NCBI RefSeq assembly: GCF_002149925.1
Contig: NZ_MSLT01000023.1
Location: forward strand, 620,001-684,000
Source: Thioflexithrix psekupsensis
GTDB taxonomy: Bacteria > Pseudomonadota > Gammaproteobacteria > Beggiatoales > Beggiatoaceae
Direction of reading: 5' to 3'
Length of the DNA stretch: 64,000 bases
The notes beneath the pieces were generated by a model. The model had not been told where the DNA came from. It saw nothing but the letters and a program-made list of their open reading frames with translations, and ran no database searches. Both the position numbers and the translations under genes were made by a program. Of the stretch, positions 8,164 to 17,847 are shown piece by piece. Each line of letters begins with the position of its first letter. The stretch's first letter is position 1.

Positions 8164-9858
8164 TTAATCATTCGGACAATCGTCAAAAGAGCCTTGCATT
8201 AAAATACCATCATTCAAGCACTCTGTGAATAAATAAGCAAAGAAATTGCCTGTCATGCCGGGGTCACGTTTAAAGCTAAAAGAGATAATAGCCGATTGAC
8301 CGTCTTTACTCACATTATAATGGCTGCTTGGCTCAACGAAAGCATCGGCAGCACCTTCAAAATTCAAATCTTGCAGATTGAATTCTAAGGGGCTAACCAA
8401 ATCACTCAACAACGTTCCCGCACCCAGAGAAGTGGGAGTTTGATTGGTGCCGCTCCAGCTTGAATTGAAATAATGCGAAGTATCGTAAACCACTTTGTTC
8501 ATACTATCACGTATCAGATTACCCGCACTATCACGCATTTCTGGAGTCATCGGATAGCCGCCCAATGACGGGATTCCGTTCGATCTAAACACGTGGTTGC
8601 TGCCAGCCAGCAAGTTCGCAAAACCCGCATTTGGAATGGTAACATTCTTCAACTGGCTGACTCTATACAAGCCTTTCTCAGCCGTTGCAGAGTCATTCGG
8701 TGTGGCAAAACGCACCGCATAAATCTTGTCAGATGCGGCTTTGCTGCCGACTCGCGCCCCTTTGCGGCTACCGCTAAAGTCTAAAATCAAATCGCCCCAA
8801 CCAATGTGATTGGCCACGCCGTCTTTAGTCCACGTGCCGCCGTTCAAAGGCAAATTAGCATGAATCGCCACGGTGATCATATCGCCTTGTTGTTTAAAGG
8901 CGACTCCATGAATTTCAAAAGACGTTCCGCCCACTTTATTACCCGCAGAGGTTGTTTCTACGCCGTCTTTAAACGAATCCAGCGTATACTGCCATGCACC
9001 GGGCGGGCATAATTTACACGTATCTGGAACAGCCAAACCTTCCATGTCATAGTAACCGGCCGGAATCGCAGCCGTATTCATAATTTGGCAAGAACCTGCT
9101 TCCATGTTAAATTGGTATAATCTTGTATCACTTATTTTGTGCAAAGCATACAACAACGACCCATCAGGCAACACTTCAATGGCTTCTGCTTCGGAAGGCA
9201 ACTTATCGCAGTATTCTAAAGCAGCCGTATTTTTTGTCAAATTATACGCATATAAATTATCCCCAGACACGCCGTAAATAATTTCGTCGCCGTCAGCATT
9301 GACTCCCATCGCAATGTCTTCTACCACCGCATCGCTTGCCCACATCATGGTATGCGCGCCAGTGGATTGATCGATGGTGATCAAACCTTGACCATCCACC
9401 CAACCCCATAACACACTTCCGTCTTTGCTAAACACGATGGCCGATACTTCACCCTCAATAATTTTACCGATGGGCTGCAAACGACCGTCATCTTTGTCAA
9501 TGGTGTAAAGCATACCGATTTTATCGGGGTCAATGGCATCGTCGCCAGAGGACACAAACAATTGGCCAGTAATTGGATGAATCGCTAAACCTTCCAGATC
9601 ATAGTCTACATACTCAGGCCCGACATTGTAGGAGGTTGTTTGTAGCGTAGCGGGATCGATAATGGTTTTAAACAATTGGCTGTCGGCCAAATTATTATCT
9701 TGTATTCCATACACTGGGCAAACTTTGGCGGTGTCAGGCTCATCCGCTTGAACAGTGGCTAAACCCATACCCAGCAATAAACCAGTGGAAACACCCGCAT
9801 AAAACAAACCACGCACGGCTTTTCTTAGCACGTGATTCAGAGGTTGTGTTGTGTTCAT
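8164..9858 (-). CDS. Secreted protein: propeller-like N-terminal half, XDD3-like C-terminal half
   Basis: 564 residues with a signal peptide (basic start, hydrophobic GLFYAGVSTGLLLGMGLATV, cleavage near VQA-DE). Residues 40-280 have repeated strand motifs (YDLEGLAIHPITGQLFVSSG, DMEGLAVP) like esterase-type or SdiA-regulated beta-propellers. Residues 285-564 form a second all-beta domain with GWGDLILDFSG and a final block FFAYLFTECLNDG. That pattern resembles the exosortase-dependent XDD3 surface family, but no PEP-CTERM tail is seen; the protein ends in DDCPND. Cysteines occur in pairs (CKLC). Role unknown, probably extracellular or cell-surface. It is a single gene with a long leader. Confidence 0.6.
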   Translation of the reverse strand: MNTTQPLNHVLRKAVRGLFYAGVSTGLLLGMGLATVQADEPDTAKVCPVYGIQDNNLADSQLFKTIIDPATLQTTSYNVGPEYVDYDLEGLAIHPITGQLFVSSGDDAIDPDKIGMLYTIDKDDGRLQPIGKIIEGEVSAIVFSKDGSVLWGWVDGQGLITIDQSTGAHTMMWASDAVVEDIAMGVNADGDEIIYGVSGDNLYAYNLTKNTAALEYCDKLPSEAEAIEVLPDGSLLYALHKISDTRLYQFNMEAGSCQIMNTAAIPAGYYDMEGLAVPDTCKLCPPGAWQYTLDSFKDGVETTSAGNKVGGTSFEIHGVAFKQQGDMITVAIHANLPLNGGTWTKDGVANHIGWGDLILDFSGSRKGARVGSKAASDKIYAVRFATPNDSATAEKGLYRVSQLKNVTIPNAGFANLLAGSNHVFRSNGIPSLGGYPMTPEMRDSAGNLIRDSMNKVVYDTSHYFNSSWSGTNQTPTSLGAGTLLSDLVSPLEFNLQDLNFEGAADAFVEPSSHYNVSKDGQSAIISFSFKRDPGMTGNFFAYLFTECLNDGILMQGSFDDCPND

Positions 9859-10635
9859 GATAAAATCCTCAAAATGACTTAAAAAACTTTACGTTTCAAC
9901 CTAGACCGTTCGATTCCTGTGATAACACGCTGCGTCACCACCGAACGGAAACCTTTTAAAAACGAATTCAGTAAACGCAGTAGGATTAGTGTTAGAATAT
10001 AATTATGTGTAATCGCTCAAAAACGCAGCCACTTTTCCAATTTCTAAAAGCCCTGAGAAATGACGGAAAATCGCCGAGGGGTCTGAGCCGAATCTTGTTG
10101 TTCTGTGGAGAGACTTCGTCTAGCTGACAATTGAATGTCATCTTAACCCTGATATATAGTTTTGTATAACGATACCCGTTTCTGCAATACTCTTATAGAC
10201 AAATGCGAATATTATTTAGATAAACGGTGCAATTGACTCCAACTCCGTTATTAATAAACGGTCATTATTAGTCCGTCTGGAGACATCAACTTGTCATAAA
10301 TGGGTATTGATGCCATCATCGCCAGCACGTCTAAATCCATCGCCAGACACTTGCGGCTGCACCTAAACTATAGAACTTGAAACCGAATTATTCAACCGCT
10401 TATCTTATAAAAAAAATCGGCTGTCCCATTTATCCTAGACGCAGCAGCATTAAGAAATATGAATAAAACTCATTGCGCCAATGGTATTATTTTAAGGAAA
10501 ACATTTATCTTTTTTAAGAAAAAATTCTCGCTGTGTTTCTATCAGATAAAACGCAGCCATTAGTTTAAACAATAGAACGATACGTTAAAAATTTCAGATC
10601 ATAATAACTCAGTGTTGTAAGGAATAGACGAGATT
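9859..10635. other. 777-bp non-coding interval with a 5'-leader hairpin
   Basis: No convincing ORF or known RNA was found. On the minus strand it is the leader of the secreted-protein gene. It holds an inverted repeat with arms CCGTTCG (9906-9912) and CGAACGG (9942-9948), enclosing a second pairing (GTGATAACACG / GCGTCAC). The rightmost 300 bp are AT-rich and would hold the promoter of the amidotransferase gene. I saw no recognisable riboswitch consensus. Confidence 0.5.
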
Positions 10636-12405
10636 ATGTGTGGTATTTGTGGTGAATTGCGTTTTGATGGACAAGCGGTGTCTCCCGACACATTACAAGC
10701 CATGATGGCTGTTTTAACGCCCCGCGGCCCCGATCATGGCGCGCAATGGATTAACAATACAGTGGGATTGGGACATCGACGTTTGGCGATTATTGATTTG
10801 TCTCCACAAGGACAACAACCCATGCAAGAACAGGGGATTAGCCTTGTTTTTAACGGCACGATTTATAATTATCGTGCATTGCAACAAGAGTTGATTCAAT
10901 CGGGACATTCTTTTCGCAGTCAAAGTGACACGGAAGTGATTTTAAAAGCCTATTTACAATGGGGACTCGATTGTGTCGCGCATTTACAAGGGATGTTTGC
11001 TTTTGTATTATGGGATGAATCGCGTCAACAGTTGTTATTGGCGCGGGATCGATTGGGCATAAAACCGCTTTATTATGCCAAAACAGATCGTTTTATTCGC
11101 TTTGCGTCCACACTTCCCGCACTTTTGGCGACTAAAGAGATTAATACTGACTTTGATCCGGTCGGTTTACATCACCAATTTACATTACATGCCGTGATTC
11201 CCGCGCCATACACGCTGTTTACGGGAATTAAAAAGCTAGAACCTGCCAGTTTACATTTAATAACCCCTCGTGGCACACATCAGCAATACACTTATTGGCA
11301 GTTACACGCCACACGCCCAGAGCGATTTTATCGCGTAGAAGAATGGTTAGAATTAACGCATAACGCCCTTAAAGCCGCAGTCAGCAGCCACCGTACCGCT
11401 GCGGATGTGCCTGTTGGCGTATTATTATCGGGGGGGTTGGATTCCAGCTTACTGGTTGGATTACTGGCACAACAACAGCCTGTCGAAGAATTATTAACCT
11501 TTTCCGTTGGTTTTGAAGACGCGCCCGAAGAAAAAGGCAGCGAATTTGAATATTCCGATCAAGTGATTGCGCGTTATCCCACGCGCCACCACCGCTACCA
11601 CATTCCCAATGCGCAGTTATTGGATCGTTTACCTGAAGCCATTCGCGCCATGTCCGAACCGATGTTTGGACAAGATGCGGTTGCGTTTTATCTGCTGTCA
11701 GAACAAGTGTCAAAAGTGGTCAAAGTGGTACAAAGTGGACAGGGCGCAGATGAAGTGTTTGCGGGTTATTTTTGGTATCCGCTGATGCAAGCGGCACAAG
11801 GGAGTTATTTAAATCGTTTTAGTTCCCATTATTTCGACCGTTCGCATGAAGAATATTTAACCCTTATTGATCCTGCTTTTCAAGGCGAAAATTACACCGC
11901 ACAAACCGTTGAGAAACTGTTACAAGAAAAACATGCCGATACTTTTTTAGATCAAGTATTGCGTATGGATGTAACAATGTTAATTGTCGATGATCCCGTA
12001 AAGCGGGTGGACAATATGACGATGGCTTGGGGATTAGAAGCCCGCGTGCCTTTTTTAGATCAACATTTGGTCGAATTAGCCGCGATGATGCCACCGCAAT
12101 TAAAATTGCAAGAAAAGGGTAAATATCCTTTAAAAGCCATTGCCAGACAGTATTTACCCTCTAGTGTGATTGATCGTCCTAAAGGCTATTTTCCTGTGCC
12201 TGCATTAAAATATGTGCGGGGAACTTTTTTAGAATGGATGCGAGATACTTTAGAATCAACAACTTGTCGGCAACGCGGTTTATATCAACGCGCTTATGTG
12301 GATCAACTTTTAGCCGATCCCACCGCTTATATGACGGCCTTAAAAGGCAGTAAATTGTGGCACTTGGCCTTGTTAGAAAACTGGTTACAAATTCATTTAA
12401 AATAG
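10636..12405 (+). CDS. N-acetylglutaminylglutamine-type amidotransferase (AsnB family)
   Basis: 589 residues in two parts. The class-II glutamine amidotransferase domain begins at catalytic Cys2 (MCGICGELRFDG), with RGPD, HRRLAIIDLS and FNGTIYNYR. The synthetase domain has the ATP PP-loop VLLSGGLDSS near residue 270. Specific blocks SGQGADEVFAGY, DDPVKRVDNMTMAWGLEARV and IDRPKGYFPVPALKYVRG, and the end GSKLWHLALLENWLQIH, resemble the NAGGN amidotransferase subfamily more than ordinary AsnB. That enzyme makes the osmolyte N-acetylglutaminylglutamine amide. Its usual partner, a GNAT/ATP-grasp ligase, is not adjacent; psd follows after nine bases instead. Generic asparagine synthase is the alternative. 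Confidence 0.82.
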   Translation: MCGICGELRFDGQAVSPDTLQAMMAVLTPRGPDHGAQWINNTVGLGHRRLAIIDLSPQGQQPMQEQGISLVFNGTIYNYRALQQELIQSGHSFRSQSDTEVILKAYLQWGLDCVAHLQGMFAFVLWDESRQQLLLARDRLGIKPLYYAKTDRFIRFASTLPALLATKEINTDFDPVGLHHQFTLHAVIPAPYTLFTGIKKLEPASLHLITPRGTHQQYTYWQLHATRPERFYRVEEWLELTHNALKAAVSSHRTAADVPVGVLLSGGLDSSLLVGLLAQQQPVEELLTFSVGFEDAPEEKGSEFEYSDQVIARYPTRHHRYHIPNAQLLDRLPEAIRAMSEPMFGQDAVAFYLLSEQVSKVVKVVQSGQGADEVFAGYFWYPLMQAAQGSYLNRFSSHYFDRSHEEYLTLIDPAFQGENYTAQTVEKLLQEKHADTFLDQVLRMDVTMLIVDDPVKRVDNMTMAWGLEARVPFLDQHLVELAAMMPPQLKLQEKGKYPLKAIARQYLPSSVIDRPKGYFPVPALKYVRGTFLEWMRDTLESTTCRQRGLYQRAYVDQLLADPTAYMTALKGSKLWHLALLENWLQIHLK

Positions 12406-12414
12406 GCATTTCGC

Positions 12415-13266
12415 ATGAGCATAAAAAACGCACCATTAAGAGATAAATTAGCCACATTTCCGCAATATATTATTCCGCAACATCGTTTATCTCAAATGAT
12501 GCACTGGTTGACTCGTCGAGAATGGGGCGGAATAACGCATGGATTAATACGGCAATTTATTCGACAATTCAACGTTGATATGAACGAAGCCTTATTGCCT
12601 AATGCCAGCGATTATGCCAGCTTTAATGCGTTTTTTACTCGTGCTTTAAAATCGGAAGCCAGACCTTTAGCCGATAGCGTTTTTATTTCGCCTGTTGACG
12701 GCGAAATTAGCCAAAGCGGCCGCATTGACGCGGGACAATTATTACAAGTCAAAGGTCATACTTTTGATGCGGTGCATCTTTTGGGGGGCGATCAGGCTTT
12801 AGCGGCGCAATTTCATCACGGTCATTTTTGCACGATTTACTTATCACCACGGGATTATCACCGTATTCACAGCCCGATTACAGGACAGGTGCGGCGTATG
12901 ATGTACGTACCGGGGCGTTTGTTCAGCGTCAACCAGAGAACCACGCGCACCGTGCCACATTTATTTGCTCGTAATGAACGTTTAATTTGCGTGTTAGAAA
13001 CCGCGATAGGAACGGTGATTATTATTCTTGTCGGTGCGATTTTTGTGGGCAGTATGGAAACGGTATGGGAAGGACAAATTACTCCCCCTTATCGCCAACA
13101 GCGCGATTTTTGGAATTATGACCCGCCGATTGCTTTATCACAAGGGCAAGAATTAGGACGATTTAATATGGGATCAACCGTGATTCTACTCACCGAAGAA
13201 AACAGCCAATTACCCTTTAAAACTGACGGGAAAATTAAAATGGGGGAGAGTTTGGTTGTTTCTTAA
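12415..13266 (+). CDS. psd: Phosphatidylserine decarboxylase proenzyme
   Basis: Converts phosphatidylserine to phosphatidylethanolamine at the inner membrane. The 283-residue length fits the proteobacterial type I enzyme. Signatures are the PVDGEI and HFHHGHF blocks in the beta chain, the YLSPRDYHRIHSP motif, and the self-cleavage site GST at 253-255, where Ser254 becomes the pyruvoyl group of the alpha chain. It starts nine bases after the amidotransferase stop, suggesting one transcript. It ends four bases before the convergent sulfotransferase stop, leaving no room for a terminator. Confidence 0.95.
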   Translation: MSIKNAPLRDKLATFPQYIIPQHRLSQMMHWLTRREWGGITHGLIRQFIRQFNVDMNEALLPNASDYASFNAFFTRALKSEARPLADSVFISPVDGEISQSGRIDAGQLLQVKGHTFDAVHLLGGDQALAAQFHHGHFCTIYLSPRDYHRIHSPITGQVRRMMYVPGRLFSVNQRTTRTVPHLFARNERLICVLETAIGTVIIILVGAIFVGSMETVWEGQITPPYRQQRDFWNYDPPIALSQGQELGRFNMGSTVILLTEENSQLPFKTDGKIKMGESLVVS

Positions 13267-13270
13267 TTGA

Positions 13271-14176
13271 TTAAATAGAATAACCCAATTCTTGCACCAT
13301 TGTTAATTGCTCTGCGGTGAATAAAGACAAATTTTCTGCTTGATAACGTTGATAACTGCTGGGCATTTTGGGCAATTGACACAGTTGTAATAATTGTGTT
13401 TCTGTGATTTGATCTGCGCCAATAAAATCTAATAAACGCTGAATTTCAACTTTTGGCTGTTGACACAATTGCTCAAAATAAATCAGCAAAAACCGATCTT
13501 TTAAATGGCGTTGCCCTGTTTCAATCGCGGCTTGATTGGCTTTTAACCAATATTCTAATGCGCCATAAGGGCGTTGTTCAGGGTTTTTAATCCATTCCAC
13601 CCCGAATAATGACGCGCCCCAATTGAAATATTGTTGTTGATTATTACTGTATGCCATATCTAATCCATGTCGAATTAAATGCACATAACGAATATGGGGA
13701 AAATAATCACTTAATGCTTGCACATATAAATGACTATTCGGTTCTTTCCACCCCCAACCGAATTGCTGAGTTAAATCCACCGCATAATGTTTTACCACAC
13801 TTTGCACAAACATTTCTGGTTTATCTAAGGGAACGGTGATATTAAATTCCGCATGATAATTTTTTTGCCATTGTAGATAATCTTTAGCAGCTTTTGACAA
13901 CGTGAATAAAACCTGTGGCGATTCTTTAAACTGCCCGGTCATGATCTGTTCAAATAAGGCCATTGTTTCTTGTAAAGTCTGACGATTTTCATGTGCAAAT
14001 GAATACCATAAAGGGCGTTTAAATAAAAAAGTAAACCACAAATTATCATTGGCGTGATTAAGAAAATTGCCGATATAAAAACCTGCCTGTCTGACAATAT
14101 CAGCAACCACCCGCGTTCCACTGCCGCCCATTCCGCCGATGACGACAGGCGAGCGATCATTCATTGTTTGCATCAT
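13271..14176 (-). CDS. Sulfotransferase-family protein
   Basis: About 301 residues. The N-terminal VVIGGMGGSGTRVV is a P-loop-like PAPS-binding motif of cytosolic sulfotransferases, and YVHLIRHGLDMAYS with WLKANQAAI fits the family's second conserved region. The acceptor cannot be predicted; bacterial members sulfate saccharides, peptides or lipids. The ATG at 14176 is preferred because GGTGGAA precedes it; an upstream ATG at 14212 is possible but would add 12 residues. Divergent to the 1172-residue oxidoreductase gene, with only 39 bases between the two starts. Confidence 0.7.
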   Translation of the reverse strand: MMQTMNDRSPVVIGGMGGSGTRVVADIVRQAGFYIGNFLNHANDNLWFTFLFKRPLWYSFAHENRQTLQETMALFEQIMTGQFKESPQVLFTLSKAAKDYLQWQKNYHAEFNITVPLDKPEMFVQSVVKHYAVDLTQQFGWGWKEPNSHLYVQALSDYFPHIRYVHLIRHGLDMAYSNNQQQYFNWGASLFGVEWIKNPEQRPYGALEYWLKANQAAIETGQRHLKDRFLLIYFEQLCQQPKVEIQRLLDFIGADQITETQLLQLCQLPKMPSSYQRYQAENLSLFTAEQLTMVQELGYSI

Positions 14177-14215
14177 TAAAAATTCCACCGTTATAAATAA
14201 TACAGAGAACACCCC

Positions 14216-17200
14216 ATGTCCGATCCCACCTCAATACCAGTATTCCAACGCCATCCCCTATCCCACTGGTATCAAGCGGATGTTTTAGCCCAGCTTGATC
14301 AGGATTTTTTACAACAACTGGCGCAGCAACGCCCTGATTTGGCTGAACAAACGCATTGTATGCGCCAATCGTCTGCTGCTTTTTCTGCCATAGAAATTAG
14401 TCAATGGCTGCTGGATTGCGCGCCGTATTTAGAACAGTTTATTGCGCAATTTTTTGGGATTGCATCGGAATTACAAAAACAACAACATCATATTACCGAA
14501 CAACAACCGATAGCCGCGTTTAAAAAAACTTTTGTTTTACGTCGGGCGCGTCGTCGCTTACATCAAAAAAATGAATTAATCGATTTTAACACGTTAAATC
14601 AATGGCTTAATCAAGAATTAGCGCAAAGTGCATGGGCAGAATTAGCCGTCAATGATCGAGAACTGGCAGTTGCCTGTTTATCGCAACATTATTTGACGCA
14701 GGCCGAAACTCACGCGCATTCCATTGAACAATTGACCCAATGGTGTATTCACGGCTTAAAAACGCCCGAAGCCCAACAACAAGTACAAGATTGGGCGAGT
14801 TTTCACCTGCCACAAGCGGTTGATCCGCACGCCCGCATCGCCACGGATACGGTTATACATCATCAAGTTCCTTGTCGAATCACGCCTGCGTCGCACATTC
14901 GCCAACGTCAAGGTTTTGCCCTGACCGATCCGCGTGCCAGTTTACGCCAAGTGTTGGAACAAATTCACTATTGCGTGTATTGCCACAGCCACGACGGCGA
15001 CTATTGTGCCAAAGGTTTTCCCGCCACCAAAGAACAAAAAGAACAAAACGATACCGCTGATTTTAAACGAGATGTGTCAGGAAATCTGCTCACAGGCTGC
15101 CCATTAGAAGAAAAAATTTCCGAAATGCACTGTTTAAAGCGCGATGGCTATCCGATTGCGGCGTTAGCGGTGGTGATGATCGACAATCCGATGTGTGCGG
15201 CTACGGGACATCGAATTTGTAACGATTGCATGAAAGCCTGCATTTATCAAAAACAAGACCCTGTGAATATTCCACAAATAGAAACCCGTGTTTTAACCGA
15301 TGTATTAGCCTTACCATTTGGTGTTGAGATTTACGATTTATTAATGCGTTGGAATCCATTGCGCAGCGCACAACCTTACCCAAAACCTTATCACGGCATT
15401 AAAGTATTAATTGCAGGCCAAGGCCCCGCAGGCTTTACCTTAGCGCATAGTTTACTGATGGAAGGCTTTGCGGTGGTCGGTGTGGATGGTTTGAAAATAG
15501 AACCGTTGCCGTCGCACTATTTACAACAACCGATCCGTGATTATCAAACGCTGGTCGAGCCATTGGATCAACGCTTGATGGCAGGATTTGGTGGCGTGGC
15601 TGAATATGGCATTACGGTGCGTTGGGATAAAAATTTTTTACGACTGATTTATTTAGCCTTGAGTCGTCGTCCTTATTATCAAGTTTTTGGTAGCGTGCGT
15701 TTTGGGGGAACAGTGACTCTTGAGAGCGCGTGGGCATTGGGGTTTGATCATGTGGCGATTGCGGTGGGTGCGGGCTTGCCGCAAGTGCTTCCTGTTCCTA
15801 ACAGTATGGCCATTGGAATGCGCCAAGCCAATGATTTTCTGATGGCTTTACAACTGACAGGTGCGGCAAAAATGGACAGTTTAGCCAATTTACAAGTGCG
15901 CCTGCCTGCGATGGTTATCGGCGGCGGATTGACCGCGATTGATACGGCCACCGAAGTGCAAGCCTATTATTTAGTGCAAATTGAAAAGTTATTAACCCGC
16001 TATGAACAATTAGTTGCAAGATATGGAAAAGATAAAGTCGAATCCGAATTAGACCCCGCCAGTCTCGCTATTTTACAAGAACAATTGCACCACGCCCACG
16101 AATACCGTACCGAACAAACCCAAGCAAAATTACAACAACGTCCTGTCAATGTCCAAAAATTGTTACACGCTTGGGGCGGAGTCACTGTCGCTTATCGTCG
16201 TCGTTTAGAAGAATCGCCCGCTTATGCACGCAATCATGAAGAAGTCGCCAAAGCCTTAGAAGAAGGTATTTTTTATTTAGAACAAGTGGACATTGAATCT
16301 GTTTTATTAGACGAATTTAAACATGTTAATGGCGTTATTTTTAAAAGCACAATAGACTCTCAATTACCCAAAACATTTAAATATCCTGCGCGTGCCATTT
16401 TAGTGGCAACAGGCGCGAAAATGAATGTGGCTTATGCTTTTGAACACCGCGATCAATTACAGCGTTGCGATACTTTTCAATACCAAACTTACGCGAACCA
16501 ACAGGGTGAATTGCGTCCCGTGCCTATTGCGGATCATTGTAAATCGCCTGATTTTGGTGCGTTTACCTCGTATCAACATCAAGATCGGCGTGTGTCTTTC
16601 TTAGGAGATACTCACCCTGTGTTTCATGGCAGTGTGGTGAAAGCCATTGCTTCTGGATTACGTACCGCACCACAAATTACCCGATTATTTGCCGACCGCG
16701 TGCAACAGCAAGGCGATAAAAAAGAATACCAAAGTTTTCGAGAAAAATTACAAAATGAGTTCACCGCCCGCATTATCAAAGTCGAACGCCAAACGCCAAA
16801 CGTGGTTGAATTAACGGTGCGTGCGCCTGCGGCGGTGCGGCCGTTTCGCACAGGGCAGTTTTTTCGCGTGCAGAATTTTGAACAATTCGCTCCGATGGTG
16901 AATCATCATCGTTTACACACCGAAGCCATCGCCATGATTCCCGCCGCGATTCAACCAGAAAAAGGTGAATTATCGCTAATTGCTATCGAAAAAGGCGCGA
17001 GTTCTCGCCTATTGGCGCAATTGCCCGTGGGAATGCCATTGTCTCTCATGGGGCCGACGGGCGCACGAATTCCGTTACCCGATACGCCAGAAACGATTTT
17101 AGTGATCGGCGGCCGCTTGGCCGCGGCACAAATGCGTGTCATTGGAAAAGAGTTACGAAAAGCAGGGCATCGCATTCTCTATGTCGCACAATTTGACCGC

Positions 17201-17734
17201 GCCGACGAGTTATTTCGCCGTGAAGAATTGGAAGCGGCTGCAAATAGTATTCTCTGGGTGACCACGCAATCCCCTACAATTCCACCACAACGTGAAACAG
17301 ATTTCAGTCTTCAAGGACAATGGGATACGGCTTTGGAAAAATACAACGCAGGCGAATTAGGACAAATTCCTGTCCCTTTGTCAGAGATTGATCGCGTATG
17401 GGTTTTGGGGGCGGGCGTATGGTTGGCGCAGGTGGAAAAAGTCAGACGCGAACGTTTAAGCCACTTGTTGACGCGACAACCGCCGTTTTTCGGTTCAGTT
17501 TACAGCCCCATGCAATGTATGCTCAAAGGAATTTGCGCCCAATGCTTACAGTGGCAACGCGATCCGAATACGGGAGAACGCACCAAAGCCGTTTTTGCCT
17601 GCTCTTGGCAAATGCAGGCGATGGATCACGTCGATGTCGATAACTTAACCCAACGCTTACAACAAAACCGCTTACAAGAAGTCATCAGCGATCAGTGGTT
17701 GACCTTTTTATTGGAACAGGCAAAAGATTTGTAA
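14216..17734 (+). CDS. NfnB/GltD-like and NfnA/PyrK-like fused flavo-iron-sulfur oxidoreductase
   Basis: 1172 residues. Residues 1-245 are helical and unrecognised. Residues 250-390 carry a cysteine-rich Fe-S region (CVYCHSHDGDYC near 253, GCPLEE, HCLK, CAATGHRICNDCMKAC) as in GltD-like proteins. FAD-binding GQGPAGFTLAHS lies near 400 and a second dinucleotide fold VIGGGLTAIDTATEV near 566. From about 848 a ferredoxin-reductase-like domain follows (ARIIKVE, FRTGQFFRV). Near 1100-1130, cysteines spaced C-x5-C-x2-C-x18-C suggest a [2Fe-2S] site. The domain order matches NfnB followed by NfnA, so electron transfer among NAD(P)H, flavins and perhaps ferredoxin is inferred. Substrates are unknown. 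A single gene, divergent from the sulfotransferase. Confidence 0.72.
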   Translation: MSDPTSIPVFQRHPLSHWYQADVLAQLDQDFLQQLAQQRPDLAEQTHCMRQSSAAFSAIEISQWLLDCAPYLEQFIAQFFGIASELQKQQHHITEQQPIAAFKKTFVLRRARRRLHQKNELIDFNTLNQWLNQELAQSAWAELAVNDRELAVACLSQHYLTQAETHAHSIEQLTQWCIHGLKTPEAQQQVQDWASFHLPQAVDPHARIATDTVIHHQVPCRITPASHIRQRQGFALTDPRASLRQVLEQIHYCVYCHSHDGDYCAKGFPATKEQKEQNDTADFKRDVSGNLLTGCPLEEKISEMHCLKRDGYPIAALAVVMIDNPMCAATGHRICNDCMKACIYQKQDPVNIPQIETRVLTDVLALPFGVEIYDLLMRWNPLRSAQPYPKPYHGIKVLIAGQGPAGFTLAHSLLMEGFAVVGVDGLKIEPLPSHYLQQPIRDYQTLVEPLDQRLMAGFGGVAEYGITVRWDKNFLRLIYLALSRRPYYQVFGSVRFGGTVTLESAWALGFDHVAIAVGAGLPQVLPVPNSMAIGMRQANDFLMALQLTGAAKMDSLANLQVRLPAMVIGGGLTAIDTATEVQAYYLVQIEKLLTRYEQLVARYGKDKVESELDPASLAILQEQLHHAHEYRTEQTQAKLQQRPVNVQKLLHAWGGVTVAYRRRLEESPAYARNHEEVAKALEEGIFYLEQVDIESVLLDEFKHVNGVIFKSTIDSQLPKTFKYPARAILVATGAKMNVAYAFEHRDQLQRCDTFQYQTYANQQGELRPVPIADHCKSPDFGAFTSYQHQDRRVSFLGDTHPVFHGSVVKAIASGLRTAPQITRLFADRVQQQGDKKEYQSFREKLQNEFTARIIKVERQTPNVVELTVRAPAAVRPFRTGQFFRVQNFEQFAPMVNHHRLHTEAIAMIPAAIQPEKGELSLIAIEKGASSRLLAQLPVGMPLSLMGPTGARIPLPDTPETILVIGGRLAAAQMRVIGKELRKAGHRILYVAQFDRADELFRREELEAAANSILWVTTQSPTIPPQRETDFSLQGQWDTALEKYNAGELGQIPVPLSEIDRVWVLGAGVWLAQVEKVRRERLSHLLTRQPPFFGSVYSPMQCMLKGICAQCLQWQRDPNTGERTKAVFACSWQMQAMDHVDVDNLTQRLQQNRLQEVISDQWLTFLLEQAKDL

Positions 17735-17847
17735 AACATCTATGTTCAGCCCATCAATGCCATAACGCATGATTTATGCTTACGTTAAAGTCTATCGCGT
17801 CCTGCGTACGGGTGTGTTATTTTTTGATGATCTGAATTGTAAAAATA

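Noticed and set aside
9859-10200. Possible riboswitch upstream of the secreted-protein gene
   Set aside because: The hairpin is clear, but I could not match a c-di-GMP, cobalamin or other riboswitch core, so only an inverted repeat is reported.
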